Below, piece by piece: positions 14,335 to 21,679 of a stretch of DNA of 24,450 nt. The notes under the pieces are model-generated. The model saw nothing but the letters and a program-made list of their open reading frames with translations. It ran no database searches and was not told the DNA's origin. Position 1 is the stretch's first letter; each line of letters opens with the position of its first letter. A program made the translations under genes and the position numbers. Source of the stretch: BTUB01 sp964392765 (GTDB lineage Bacteria > Babelota > Babeliae > Babelales > Vermiphilaceae); the NCBI GenBank assembly GCA_964392765.1, contig CAYMRF010000016.1, positions 1 through 24,450 of the forward strand. Reading direction: 5' to 3'.

Positions 14335-15357
14335 TTATGCAGCGGAAATAAATTCATCTTCAAATATTTTGCAACGATTAACTACCGTAGCAATATCAGC
14401 ACGATATTCATCAATTACCGGAATCAATGCAGCTTGATTACTTGCATCTTTTAATACCGGATTAATTTTTTGTAAGAAATCATTAGTGATATTAAATATA
14501 TAGCGCGGAACATCATCAATAGCTTCTTTTTTCACTACCTCTTCATCTAAGAGAGGTAAATAATAATCCATAAAACCAATAAATTGCTCAGTGTTTCTCA
14601 CAATTGATTCAATGGCCGGGACTAATGCTTTTTTATGATATTCACTTGAAAACTCTGCAGACATATTAGGATTTGAGAGTGCTTGAACACTGCGCTTTAC
14701 TCGATCGATGGTAGAGATAATACTATGGGTAGAAATAAACCATTTAAATGATGGTTCCACTAATGCATAGCCAAAGAAGGAAGACCATTTTGATTGTACA
14801 ATTAAGCTAGTTGCAATAGTAACACCACTCCAGCCTACTGATTTAATACCTTCAACGAGCCAATAGCCGCTTTGAGCTTCGCTTTTTGCTTTATCGGCCG
14901 CCATTACCTTTTCTTCTAGCGCTCTATAAGCTGCATAGAATTTTTTTAAATATTCAAACATTTTAGAAGGATCAGTGATTTCGGCAAGCGTGCCAGACGC
15001 TGCTGCGCTGGATACTGCTGCTTTGGGCAACATCCAATCAAAAAGACCCCATTTATATCCAAGCCAAATCAAACTGCCTGCGGTTATTATATAGGTTGCT
15101 TTTGCCAGCTTATCGCGCACACTAAAATTATGCTCGTACATCTTTGTTAACTGAGTGATACGATCTTGTTCAAGCTTATACGGCTCATCATCATTATGCG
15201 TTAAATCAAAAGAGTGAGAAACTTCCGTGGGAGAAATGGGAAAGCTTGCTGCGTTCAATGCTTTGCGCAACAAGGAAGGCTCTTTTTGGGCCGCTGCAGG
15301 AAATACGCAATTGAAAGAAGATACCAGCAAAAGTAATACTAAAAAAATCTTTTTCAT
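14335..15357 (-). CDS. Exported or membrane protein of unknown function
   Basis: 340 residues. Seen: a signal peptide (KKIFLVLLLLVSSFNCVFPAAA, cut around residue 23), a polar segment to about 80, a hydrophobic helix (TYIITAGSLIWLGYKWGLF, about 88-106), an alanine/serine-rich linker, a charged helix (AAYRALEEKVMAADKAKSEAQ), a second hydrophobic stretch (GVTIATSLIVQ...FFGYALV, about 178-199), and a long C-terminal helical domain with many acidic residues. It probably sits in the membrane with a large exported domain. No known family recognised. It is monocistronic, with its own terminator; its start follows AAATGGA, a leader shared with several other exported-protein genes here. Confidence 0.72.
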   Translation of the reverse strand: MKKIFLVLLLLVSSFNCVFPAAAQKEPSLLRKALNAASFPISPTEVSHSFDLTHNDDEPYKLEQDRITQLTKMYEHNFSVRDKLAKATYIITAGSLIWLGYKWGLFDWMLPKAAVSSAAASGTLAEITDPSKMFEYLKKFYAAYRALEEKVMAADKAKSEAQSGYWLVEGIKSVGWSGVTIATSLIVQSKWSSFFGYALVEPSFKWFISTHSIISTIDRVKRSVQALSNPNMSAEFSSEYHKKALVPAIESIVRNTEQFIGFMDYYLPLLDEEVVKKEAIDDVPRYIFNITNDFLQKINPVLKDASNQAALIPVIDEYRADIATVVNRCKIFEDEFISAA

Positions 15358-15466
15358 TGAAATCCATTTAATTCTTAAGAATTGGCGATCATTTAGGATA
15401 AGCCTTTAACTACTATCTATCTTAACCCATTAGGTTAAAAATACAATGTAAAATCGAGATCTAAAT

Positions 15467-18067
15467 CTATTTATTTGCCATTTGAAATACGGCTTTTAAA
15501 TATTTACCGGTATGGCTGGCCGCAATGCGAGCCACTTCTTTTGGCGTTCCTTGAGCAATAATCATGCCACCGCCATCGCCACCTTCCGGACCCATATCAA
15601 TTAAATGATCTACGGTCTTAAGCACATCAATATTATGCTCAATAATGATCATAGAGTTACCTTTATCCACGAGCCTATTAAGCACAGCAAGAAGTTTCTC
15701 AATATCATGATTATGCAAGCCAGTGGTCGGCTCATCTAAGATATACATCGTATCGCTACCGCGCTTTGCAAGCTCATCTACCAGCTTTATCCGCTGCGCT
15801 TCTCCGCCTGAAAGCGTTACTGCTGGTTGGCCCAACTTCAAGTAATCAAGCCCCACTTCACACATTAAATTTAAGCGTTTAGCTATCACCGGGTGGGCCG
15901 CAAAGAATTGCGCAGCCTCATAAGCAGTCATATCTAAAATGTCAGCAATATTTTTATTTTTATAGGTAATTTCTAAGGTTTGAGCATTATATCTTTTGCC
16001 TTTGCATGATTTGCAGATCATGGTTACTTCAGGCAAGAATTGCATGCTTACTTTGATAATGCCATCACCACTACACTCAAAGCAACGCCCTTCTGCCACG
16101 TTAAAGCTAAATCTGCCGATCTTATATCCGCGTGCATTACTTTCTGGCAAGCCAGCAAATAATTTGCGAATATCATCAAACACTCCTAAATAGGTTGCTG
16201 GATTTGAACGCGGCGTTCTACCAATCGGACTTTGATCGATCACAATTAAATGTTCAAGTTGTTGAGCACCTTGTAAATCATCATCTTGGCCAAACGGAAG
16301 CATTTTGCTCAGAGCATTAGTAATGCCCCCTTTGCGATTTAATGATCTTTCTAAAGCCGGCACTAATTCTTGCATAATGAGTGTACTTTTGCCTGATCCA
16401 GATACGCCTGAAATACCACACATTACTCCCAAGGGGAATTTAGCCGTGACATCTTTAAGATTATTTTTACTCGCGTGCGCAAGAGTTAAATGGCCACTTG
16501 GCGTGCGCACTTTCGCAGGAGCCACGATTGATCTTTTGCCGCATAAATAGGCACCCGTGAGCGATTTAGGGTTTTTGGCAACCATTTCCGGAGTTCCGGC
16601 AGCCGTCACTGTGCCACCCAATATACCCGCTGCCGGGCCCATATCAATCAGGTAATCTGATTGTTGCATGGTGTCAATATCATGCTCAACCACCACTACG
16701 GTGTTTCCTTGATCGCGCAGCTTTTTAAGTGTGGCAATTAAGCGATCATTATCTCGCTGATGCAAGCCAATACTCGGCTCATCAAGAATATATAATACCC
16801 CGCTTAATGCTGAGCCGATTTGCGTTGCTAAACGAATGCGCTGTCCTTCACCGCCCGAAAGCGTACGCGCTGAGCGATTCATTGATAAATAAGAAAGTCC
16901 CACATCGTTTAAGAATTTTAAGCGAGCTGAAATTTCTTTAATAAGGCTTGAACCGATTTGTTTTTCCGTCTCAGTAAGTTTTAAATCTTTAAAAAACTGC
17001 AATAAATCTTTTACTGATTTATTACACAAATCAAAAATATCAGCTTCACCCACGCTCACCGCTAAAGCAAGCTTATTTAAGCGCTTGCCATAACATTCAG
17101 AGCAGGTTTGCTCAGTGGCGTATTTATTACCAAAAAAATCAGGATAATTTGATTTCCATGCATCAGGATCTCCCGGATTCCATGGCCATTCATGAATAAT
17201 ACCCAAGCCATGGCACTTCTCGCACGCTCCTATTGGAGAGTTAAATGAGAAGAATCGCGGCTCAAGTTCGGGCACCGATACGGCACAACGAGTACACATA
17301 CGGTTTGATGAATATATGTGCTCATCAGATCCCACTATTACTTTGCAGCTACCGCCTGCTAATTTACTGGCAGTTTCTACCGCTTCATTAAGGCGGCTTT
17401 TTTCATGCGATTGCACTTCAATAGCATCAATTAAAAGATCGATTGAGTGCTTATAGGTTTTGCCGAGTTTTAAATTTTTAATCTCATCTTCAGATTTAAA
17501 GCGATAGGTTTTGCCATCAATGGCAAATCTATAGAATCCCTTTTTGAAATGGGTTAATAATTCATTAACAAATTCACCCTTTTTTTGAACTGCCACTGGC
17601 GCGGCGATAGTAATAAGATCACCTTCAAATTTTTCTAAAATCATTCGAGTAATGTTTTCAGGAGATTCAGCACTAATGGGCGCATGGCACTCTGGACAAT
17701 GAACTCTACCAATTCGGGCAAATAATACCCGTAAATAGTCATAAATTTCAGTAATGGTGCCTACCGTTGAACGGGGATTAGCCCCCACCGTCTTTTGCTC
17801 AATAGCAATAGAGGGGCAAAGACCATCAATTCGATCAAAATCCGGCTTTTTAGCGATTCCCAGGAACTGTCGGGCATAGGAGGATAAAGATTCCATATAA
17901 CGGCGTTTACCCTCGGTAAAAAGGATATCCAAGGCCAATGAGCTCTTACCCGACCCTGAAGGGCCCGTAATTACCGTTAATTTGCCCTTAGGAATGGCGA
18001 CATCGACGTTTTTAAGGTTGTGCTCACGGGCACCATATACCTTGATCCAATCATTATTTTGTGACAT
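15467..18067 (-). CDS. uvrA: Excinuclease ABC subunit A
   Basis: ATPase that, with UvrB, finds bulky DNA lesions in nucleotide excision repair. Seen in order: Walker A GPSGSGKSS (35-43); first zinc module CTRC...CEKC (C258, C261, C282, C285); CSEC (322-325); signature LSGGE (403-407) with YILDEPSIGLH; second Walker A GVSGSGKST (554-562); second zinc module CFEC...CKSC (C662, C665, C685, C688); signature LSGGE (752-756) with YILDEPTTGLH. Both ATPase halves and the zinc modules are complete. At 866 residues it is shorter than the usual 930-950; the missing length seems to lie in the UvrB-binding and insertion domains of the first half. AAGGAGGT is a strong ribosome binding site. A 9-bp palindrome sits directly upstream of it. 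Confidence 0.97.
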   Translation of the reverse strand: MSQNNDWIKVYGAREHNLKNVDVAIPKGKLTVITGPSGSGKSSLALDILFTEGKRRYMESLSSYARQFLGIAKKPDFDRIDGLCPSIAIEQKTVGANPRSTVGTITEIYDYLRVLFARIGRVHCPECHAPISAESPENITRMILEKFEGDLITIAAPVAVQKKGEFVNELLTHFKKGFYRFAIDGKTYRFKSEDEIKNLKLGKTYKHSIDLLIDAIEVQSHEKSRLNEAVETASKLAGGSCKVIVGSDEHIYSSNRMCTRCAVSVPELEPRFFSFNSPIGACEKCHGLGIIHEWPWNPGDPDAWKSNYPDFFGNKYATEQTCSECYGKRLNKLALAVSVGEADIFDLCNKSVKDLLQFFKDLKLTETEKQIGSSLIKEISARLKFLNDVGLSYLSMNRSARTLSGGEGQRIRLATQIGSALSGVLYILDEPSIGLHQRDNDRLIATLKKLRDQGNTVVVVEHDIDTMQQSDYLIDMGPAAGILGGTVTAAGTPEMVAKNPKSLTGAYLCGKRSIVAPAKVRTPSGHLTLAHASKNNLKDVTAKFPLGVMCGISGVSGSGKSTLIMQELVPALERSLNRKGGITNALSKMLPFGQDDDLQGAQQLEHLIVIDQSPIGRTPRSNPATYLGVFDDIRKLFAGLPESNARGYKIGRFSFNVAEGRCFECSGDGIIKVSMQFLPEVTMICKSCKGKRYNAQTLEITYKNKNIADILDMTAYEAAQFFAAHPVIAKRLNLMCEVGLDYLKLGQPAVTLSGGEAQRIKLVDELAKRGSDTMYILDEPTTGLHNHDIEKLLAVLNRLVDKGNSMIIIEHNIDVLKTVDHLIDMGPEGGDGGGMIIAQGTPKEVARIAASHTGKYLKAVFQMANK

Positions 18068-18079
18068 AGTTACCTCCTT

Positions 18080-18102
18080 AAACTTTTCTATATGAAAAGT
18101 TT
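18080..18102. promoter_or_regulatory. Palindrome in the uvrA leader, possible operator
   Basis: AAACTTTTC (18080-18088) and GAAAAGTTT (18094-18102) form a perfect 9-bp inverted repeat with a 5-base centre, immediately upstream of the uvrA ribosome binding site. It does not match the LexA boxes I know. It could be a repressor site or a weak AU hairpin. Confidence 0.45.
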
Positions 18103-18203
18103 TATCTCAATTTTATCTATTAATGGTTAATACTAGCATAATTTTAAAGATATAGGAAGCCCGCACCATCCCGCGCTTTTGGATAATGCTGGGCCAAATT
18201 TAA

Positions 18204-18252
18204 TTGACAAATACAACATATTTGATAGATTTAAACATGTCACAAATATAAT
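18204..18252 (+). promoter_or_regulatory. Promoter region of the 18275 gene cluster
   Basis: TTGACA at 18204-18209 with a weak TAGATT 16 bases on, and a full-consensus TATAAT at 18247-18252 with TTGATA 19 bases before it. Either pair, or both, could be used. The second would leave a leader of about 15 bases. Confidence 0.55.
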
Positions 18253-18274
18253 GTATTTTAAATGGAGACTTATT

Positions 18275-18649
18275 ATGAAATTTTTTAAATCAATTATGTT
18301 ACCAGTAGCATGCTTAGGATTGCTCTTATCGGCAACTCCTGCCCGCGCAGATAAAACTGATATGGCTATCAGCGCTGCAAAAACCGTGGGTAGCGCTCTT
18401 GCAACAGTAGTATCTAAAACATTCGGTTGGGGCTTTGGTCTTACACAAGCAGTTCTTGGCGGCGGAATGTTAGCGGCAGGCGGCTTAGGCGCGTATGCTC
18501 TTTTCCTTGGACACAAGAGAGGCCAATTAGAAAACCAGTCGCAAGATAAAACGTTACAAAATCTTTTAGTTGTCGGTGGAACAGCAGTTGCTTTACCACT
18601 TGGCTTCATCTTTGTTTCGAAAGGTTTGCGTAATATTTGGAATGCATAA
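18275..18649 (+). CDS. Small exported membrane-hairpin protein, tandem paralog 1
   Basis: 124 residues from the ATG at 18275, which follows AAATGGAG; the frame is open further upstream but without a start signal. Seen: a signal peptide cut after ARA (residue 25), an alanine-rich helix (MAISAAKTVGSALATVVSK), SKTFGWGFGLTQ, a glycine-rich hydrophobic stretch (AVLGGGMLAAGGLGAYALFL, 59-78), a polar turn, then a second hydrophobic stretch (NLLVVGGTAVALPLGFIFV) and the tail SKGLRNIWNA. It is paralogous to the next gene over its whole length; the ends KGL[RK]NIWNA are nearly identical. A hairpin follows, so this first gene may be made in excess of the second. Function unknown. Confidence 0.75.
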   Translation: MKFFKSIMLPVACLGLLLSATPARADKTDMAISAAKTVGSALATVVSKTFGWGFGLTQAVLGGGMLAAGGLGAYALFLGHKRGQLENQSQDKTLQNLLVVGGTAVALPLGFIFVSKGLRNIWNA

Positions 18650-18658
18650 TTTAAATTC

Positions 18659-18685
18659 AAAGAGGCGATTTTTGATCGCCTCTTT
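18659..18685 (+). terminator. Hairpin between the two tandem paralogs, terminator or partial terminator
   Basis: A perfect 11-bp stem (18659-18669 with 18675-18685, core AGAGGCGAT), loop TTTTG. The following bases are only moderately T-rich, so read-through into the 18728 gene is likely. The same AGAGGCGA stem recurs at 20093-20120. Confidence 0.6.
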
Positions 18686-18727
18686 AACATTTTTATATTA
18701 AAAAGTTATAAGATAAAGGGAGACGTT

Positions 18728-19093
18728 ATGAATTATATTAAATCATTAATCTTATCCGCAGCATTCACAGGAATACTTTTTAGCGCACCTCATGCTCAAG
18801 CAGGAGTAAGCGAAATGGCCGTTGGTGCAGTAACATCAGCAGCAAATGCTGTTGCAACCGTAACATCTAAAACACTGGGATGGACTTTCGGTCTTTCTCA
18901 AGTAGGTTTTGGTGGCACGTTAGTCGGCATTGGCGGATTAGGCGCTAATTCTCTTTACCTTGACCACTTCAAAAATAGCTTACAAACACAAGGGACTATG
19001 AAGAAATTTCTTCTTATGACTGGCACTGCTATTACGTTACCTCTGGGATGCCTTATCGTTGCTAAGGGATTAAAGAATATTTGGAATGCATAA
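18728..19093 (+). CDS. Small exported membrane-hairpin protein, tandem paralog 2
   Basis: 121 residues, ribosome binding site AAAGGGAG. Seen: a signal peptide cut after AQA (residue 25), then GVSEMAVGAVTSAANAVATV, SKTLGWTFGLSQ (47-58; SKTFGWGFGLTQ in paralog 1), a glycine-rich hydrophobic stretch (GFGGTLVGIGGLGANSLYL), a polar turn, and TMKKFLLMTGTAITLPLGCLIVAKGLKNIWNA-type ending shared with paralog 1. The pair is a clear tandem duplication. The broken protease gene starts 23 bases after its stop, so the two are probably cotranscribed. Role unknown; a membrane-inserting exported protein is the simplest reading. Confidence 0.75.
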   Translation: MNYIKSLILSAAFTGILFSAPHAQAGVSEMAVGAVTSAANAVATVTSKTLGWTFGLSQVGFGGTLVGIGGLGANSLYLDHFKNSLQTQGTMKKFLLMTGTAITLPLGCLIVAKGLKNIWNA

Positions 19094-19116
19094 GCTATCA
19101 ACAAAATGGAGTTTTT

Positions 19117-20089
19117 ATGAAATTACAATTGGCTTTAGCATTTGTAACTCTTTTAATTAATGCTCCGACAACAACTATGGAGTATCTGCCTTCTTTCAAG
19201 TTTGTTGGTACCACTAAAAAAGTAACATCTTTAAGAGCAGTCGCCTTACAACATTTTAATCAAACTAAAGTGGATATTTTTAACTGTTTTCGATTTCGCA
19301 AAGAAGTGGAACGCATCATAAAAAGCGGATCAACGGTGCAACAAACTGAAACTCAAAAATTAAGAAAAGCCCACAAAAAGATTTTAAAAGATTACAAAAA
19401 GTGCGTAAAAATGAATGATGCGGCTTGGAATGAATTCGTCACCAGATTTGAAAACGTGCGCACGGCAAATCCATTATTTAAAAAACTTACACCCCAAGAA
19501 TATGCTGCACTGCTTCAAGAAGTAAACAAAACACAAGCTGAAGCGAAAACAGAAAAGCAAAAATTTGAAGCCAAAGCAAAACATGATATTTTTTTAAAGC
19601 TTCAAGAAAGAGGCCTTAATCCTGCAGCAGTAAAAATTGATTTTGAAAATGAACAATTTGCAGCAGCACGGCAAGAAACAAAGCTTAACAAATCTAATCA
19701 ATTCAAAATATCCAATATACTTGAATTGGGTAAAGCACACGCAAGCGATTCAATTTTATTAAGCAGCACGTATAATCATTGAAATCACTCACTTGCAAGA
19801 GAATCATCTTCTTGAAGCCGCATATCTCGATCATTTCAGCACAACTCATGGAACAGAAAACAAATGCTTAATGCCATACCATCAACAAACTGAATTTGAA
19901 GCCGACCTGCTCTATTCATTTAAAAATTTCGATGCTGCTCATGCGGCATTTATTGATAATTGCCATTATCGCAATGAAGAGGATAGCTATTATCATCCAT
20001 CAACTAAAAAGCGATGCCAGGCTGCTTATCGAGCATTTAAAATGCTTGAAATAGAAAAATCACTCAAAGAAAAGCAAAAAACAACTTAA
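19117..20089 (+). pseudogene. Fourth M48-like metalloprotease copy, frameshifted inside HExxH
   Basis: Starts at the ATG at 19117 after TGGAG, with a short signal peptide (KLQLALAFVTLLINAPTTT). The first frame ends at TGA 19780-19782 right after ...STYNH; the second frame continues from 19781 as EITHLQENHLLEAAY. Removing one T (19779 or 19780) joins CAT to GAA and restores HEITH, the zinc motif, in a 323-residue protein (H221, E222, H225). Downstream EFEAD (259-263) and YYHPSTKKR match the third ligand and late motif of the three proteases at 8567-11240, and upstream GLNPAAVKIDFEN aligns too. So the gene is whole except for this one base. It may be a recent pseudogene, a sequencing error or a frameshifted gene. 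The stalk is longer and more Lys-rich than in the other copies. Confidence 0.85.
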
Positions 20090-20092
20090 TAA

Positions 20093-20120
20093 AAGAGGCG
20101 ACCTTTATAGATCGCCTCTT
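20093..20120. terminator. Bidirectional terminator
   Basis: AAGAGGCGA (20093-20101) pairs with TCGCCTCTT (20112-20120), loop of 10 bases. It lies between the end of the broken protease and the convergent pfpI gene. The A-rich left flank gives a U-run on the minus strand. Confidence 0.7.
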
Positions 20121-20143
20121 CTGTATTCAAATTTATTTTCTAA

Positions 20144-20683
20144 TTATTTTTTAGAAAAAACTTGCAACATTCTCGCATTAAATGCAGAGATATCACTTGG
20201 CTTTCTACTAGTCACTAAATTACCATCATCAACCGCTTCTTTATCCAGCCAATTTGCTCCAGCATTGATCAAATCTTCTTTGATCGAAGGCCATGAGGTT
20301 ACCGTGCGGCCTTTCACTGCTTGCGCATTGATAAGCATCCAAGGGCCATGGCAGATTGCCGCAATAGGCTTGCCCGCATCTGCAAATTTCTTCACGAATT
20401 CAACTGCCTCAGGAATTGCGCGTAAATTGTCTGGGTTCATTACACCGCCGGGCAATAATAATGCATCGAACTTATCTGGATGGGTCGCAAACAGATGAAC
20501 ATCCACGGGAAACTCAGCAGACCAATTACCCGCACTCCACGATTTAACCTTACTTTTCTTAGGAGAAACCAGTGTGGTGATGGCGCCAGCATCATCAAGC
20601 GCTTTGCGCGGACGCACCAATTCTGATTCTTCTACACCATCGGTGACGAGAATTGCAACTTTTAATCCGGTTAATTTGGTCAT
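20144..20683 (-). CDS. PfpI/DJ-1 family protein (class I glutamine amidotransferase-like)
   Basis: 179 residues with the DJ-1/PfpI fold. Seen: the opening strand KVAILVTDGVEESELV with the conserved Glu in GVEESE (18-19), DALLLPGG (73-80), and the nucleophile elbow AICHGPW with C111-H112. Members are general stress proteins: glyoxalase/deglycase-type activity or intracellular protease activity has been reported, and the true substrate is often unclear. The closest general type is the PfpI-like group (YhbO/YraA class), judging by length and the ICHGPW motif. AGGGAT is the ribosome binding site. It is monocistronic; palindromic repeats lie just upstream of it. Confidence 0.92.
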   Translation of the reverse strand: MTKLTGLKVAILVTDGVEESELVRPRKALDDAGAITTLVSPKKSKVKSWSAGNWSAEFPVDVHLFATHPDKFDALLLPGGVMNPDNLRAIPEAVEFVKKFADAGKPIAAICHGPWMLINAQAVKGRTVTSWPSIKEDLINAGANWLDKEAVDDGNLVTSRKPSDISAFNARMLQVFSKK

Positions 20684-20696
20684 GATATCCCTATTT

Positions 20697-20781
20697 CGCT
20701 CGAGTGGTTCGACAAGCTCACCACGAGCGAGTAATAAACTTTAAAAGCCGCTCGTCCTGAGCTTGTCGAAGGAAACGAGCG
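20697..20781. repeat. Pair of inverted REP-like hairpins
   Basis: Two GC-rich hairpins face each other. The first (20697-20729) has arms CGCTCG/CGAGCG and a centre TTCGACAAGCTCA. The second (20749-20781) has arms CGCTCGT/ACGAGCG and an inner TCCT...AGGA, with a centre TGAGCTTGTCGAA that is the exact reverse complement of the first centre. They lie between divergent pfpI and tRNA-His. Confidence 0.8.
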
Positions 20782-20840
20782 TAAATACACGATTAATAAA
20801 GCTATTATAGTACTTGATAACCGGGTTATTGCAAAACCTT

Positions 20841-20868
20841 TTGCATTTTACCCTAAATTCCGTATAAT
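20841..20868 (+). promoter_or_regulatory. Promoter of tRNA-His
   Basis: TTGCAT at 20841-20846, a 16-base spacer, then consensus TATAAT at 20863-20868. The tRNA begins 27 bases after the -10. Confidence 0.65.
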
Positions 20869-20895
20869 AATGACATCTTTTGACAGAATTATATG

Positions 20896-20971
20896 GTGAA
20901 AGTAGCTCAGTTGGTAGAGCATCGGGTTGTGGTTCCGAGGGTCGTGGGTTCGATCCCCATCTTTCACCCCA
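20896..20971 (+). tRNA. tRNA-His (anticodon GTG)
   Basis: Cloverleaf: acceptor GTGAAAG (20896-20902) with CTTTCAC (20961-20967); D-arm GCTC...GAGC; anticodon stem TCGGG/TCCGA (one G-U) with loop TTGTGGT, anticodon GTG; T-arm GTGGG-TTCGATC-CCCAT. The discriminator is C and CCA is encoded. A G at 20895 supplies the G-1 that pairs with C73, the histidine identity element. Confidence 0.97.
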
Positions 20972-21100
20972 ACCTTCGCTCTTGAGAGCTACGGTTGGCT
21001 GACGCCAGTAGCTTAATGAAGGCATTAAATAAAACTTAACAAGCAAAGGCGAAGGTTGCCCTTCGTAGCTTGCCGAGGCGGAAGCCCCGGATAAGCGAAG
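20970..21100. repeat. Structured inverted-repeat region between tRNA-His and the GIY-YIG gene
   Basis: A 10-bp inverted repeat (20970-20979 with 21049-21058, core AACCTTCGC) encloses a smaller hairpin (20987-20992 with 21008-21013, AGCTAC/GTAGCT). A second hairpin follows: CTTCG (21061-21065) with CGAAG (21096-21100), with an inner stem CCGAGGC/GCCCCGG (21073-21079 with 21084-21090, one mismatch) closed by a GGAA loop. The region looks like a REP-like cluster. Confidence 0.55.
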
Positions 21101-21123
21101 AATGGGCAGTCTCTTTCTCATCT

Positions 21124-21381
21124 ATGTATTATGTTTATCTTATAAAGTCATCTACTCATCCTGATAAAATCTACGTGGGTTACACCACAGATCTAAAGCA
21201 GCGACTAGAAACACATAATGCTGGCGGCTCAATTTACACTGCCCCCTTCAAACCATGGAAGTTAGTAACTTATCTGTGTTTTGATGAGCAAGAAAGAGCA
21301 AAATTATTTGAATTATATTTAAAGACATCTTCCGGTAAAGCATTTGCCCTAAAAAGGTTGGTAAGCTTACCCAAGACATAA
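21124..21381 (+). CDS. Small GIY-YIG domain protein (UPF0213/YhbQ type)
   Basis: 85 residues from the ATG at 21124. The frame is open upstream through the repeat region (to 21070), but family members begin at this MYYVY. Seen: the GIY-YIG core YYVYLIKSSTHPDKIYVGYT (GIY replaced by YVY, YIG by YVG, as usual in this subfamily), the Arg of DLKQRLETHN, and the conserved end FELYLKTSSGKAFALKRL. Known members are small single-domain putative endonucleases; the cellular role is poorly defined, with DNA repair or phage-related roles suggested. No clear ribosome binding site is visible. It follows a repeat cluster and a tRNA, a context that may point to mobility. Confidence 0.85.
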   Translation: MYYVYLIKSSTHPDKIYVGYTTDLKQRLETHNAGGSIYTAPFKPWKLVTYLCFDEQERAKLFELYLKTSSGKAFALKRLVSLPKT

Positions 21382-21390
21382 AGGTCTCAC

Positions 21391-21660
21391 ATGGATTTCA
21401 ATTTAACACCGACACTATTCTTAGGCACATTCTTCGTTGCATGGGGCATCTCCATGATTCTCAAAACGATGTTTGGCATAGATCTAGCTCTTGGAAAAAC
21501 AGTAATCGCAATTTTTCTTATCTATATCGGAATGGCTATACTGGTTGGGCCCAAGCCGTTTTTTAAATTTAAGAAGACCTTTGTTTACACCAACAGCGAT
21601 GGCAACAAGACTGAACGACATGTCTTCACCGTTGGTGATGACGAACCAGAAAAAAAATAA
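21391..21660 (+). CDS. Small two-helix membrane protein, unknown function
   Basis: 89 residues, 9 bases after the GIY-YIG gene, with AAAGGT as ribosome binding site. Seen: two transmembrane helices (LFLGTFFVAWGISMIL, about 9-24, and TVIAIFLIYIGMAILVG, about 37-53) separated by a short loop, and then a cytosolic-type charged tail (FKFKKTFVYTNSDGNKTERHVFTVGDDEPEKK). There is no cleavable signal peptide, unlike the other small proteins here. The two-helix plan with a strand-forming tail resembles the N-terminal domain of LiaF/DUF5668-type envelope-stress proteins, but this is a weak resemblance. Confidence 0.68.
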   Translation: MDFNLTPTLFLGTFFVAWGISMILKTMFGIDLALGKTVIAIFLIYIGMAILVGPKPFFKFKKTFVYTNSDGNKTERHVFTVGDDEPEKK

Positions 21661-21679
21661 GCAAATAGTTACATTCCAC

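Noticed and set aside
15422..15438. Short TTAACC/GGTTAA hairpin downstream of uvrA
   Set aside because: No U-run follows it in the uvrA direction, so I do not call it a terminator.
18133..18690. 185-residue minus-strand frame opposite the 18275 gene
   Set aside because: The plus-strand frame has a signal peptide, a ribosome binding site and a paralog next door; the minus frame has a composition without a recognisable domain.
19081..19116. Upstream TTG start for the fourth protease overlapping the 18728 gene
   Set aside because: The ATG at 19117 has TGGAG before it and begins a signal peptide; the upstream extension has neither.
20741..21121. 126-residue minus-strand frame over tRNA-His, with GSNPRPSEPQPDALPTELLS
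   Set aside because: It is antisense to the tRNA. This peptide is a well-known artefact of translating tRNA genes and not a protein.
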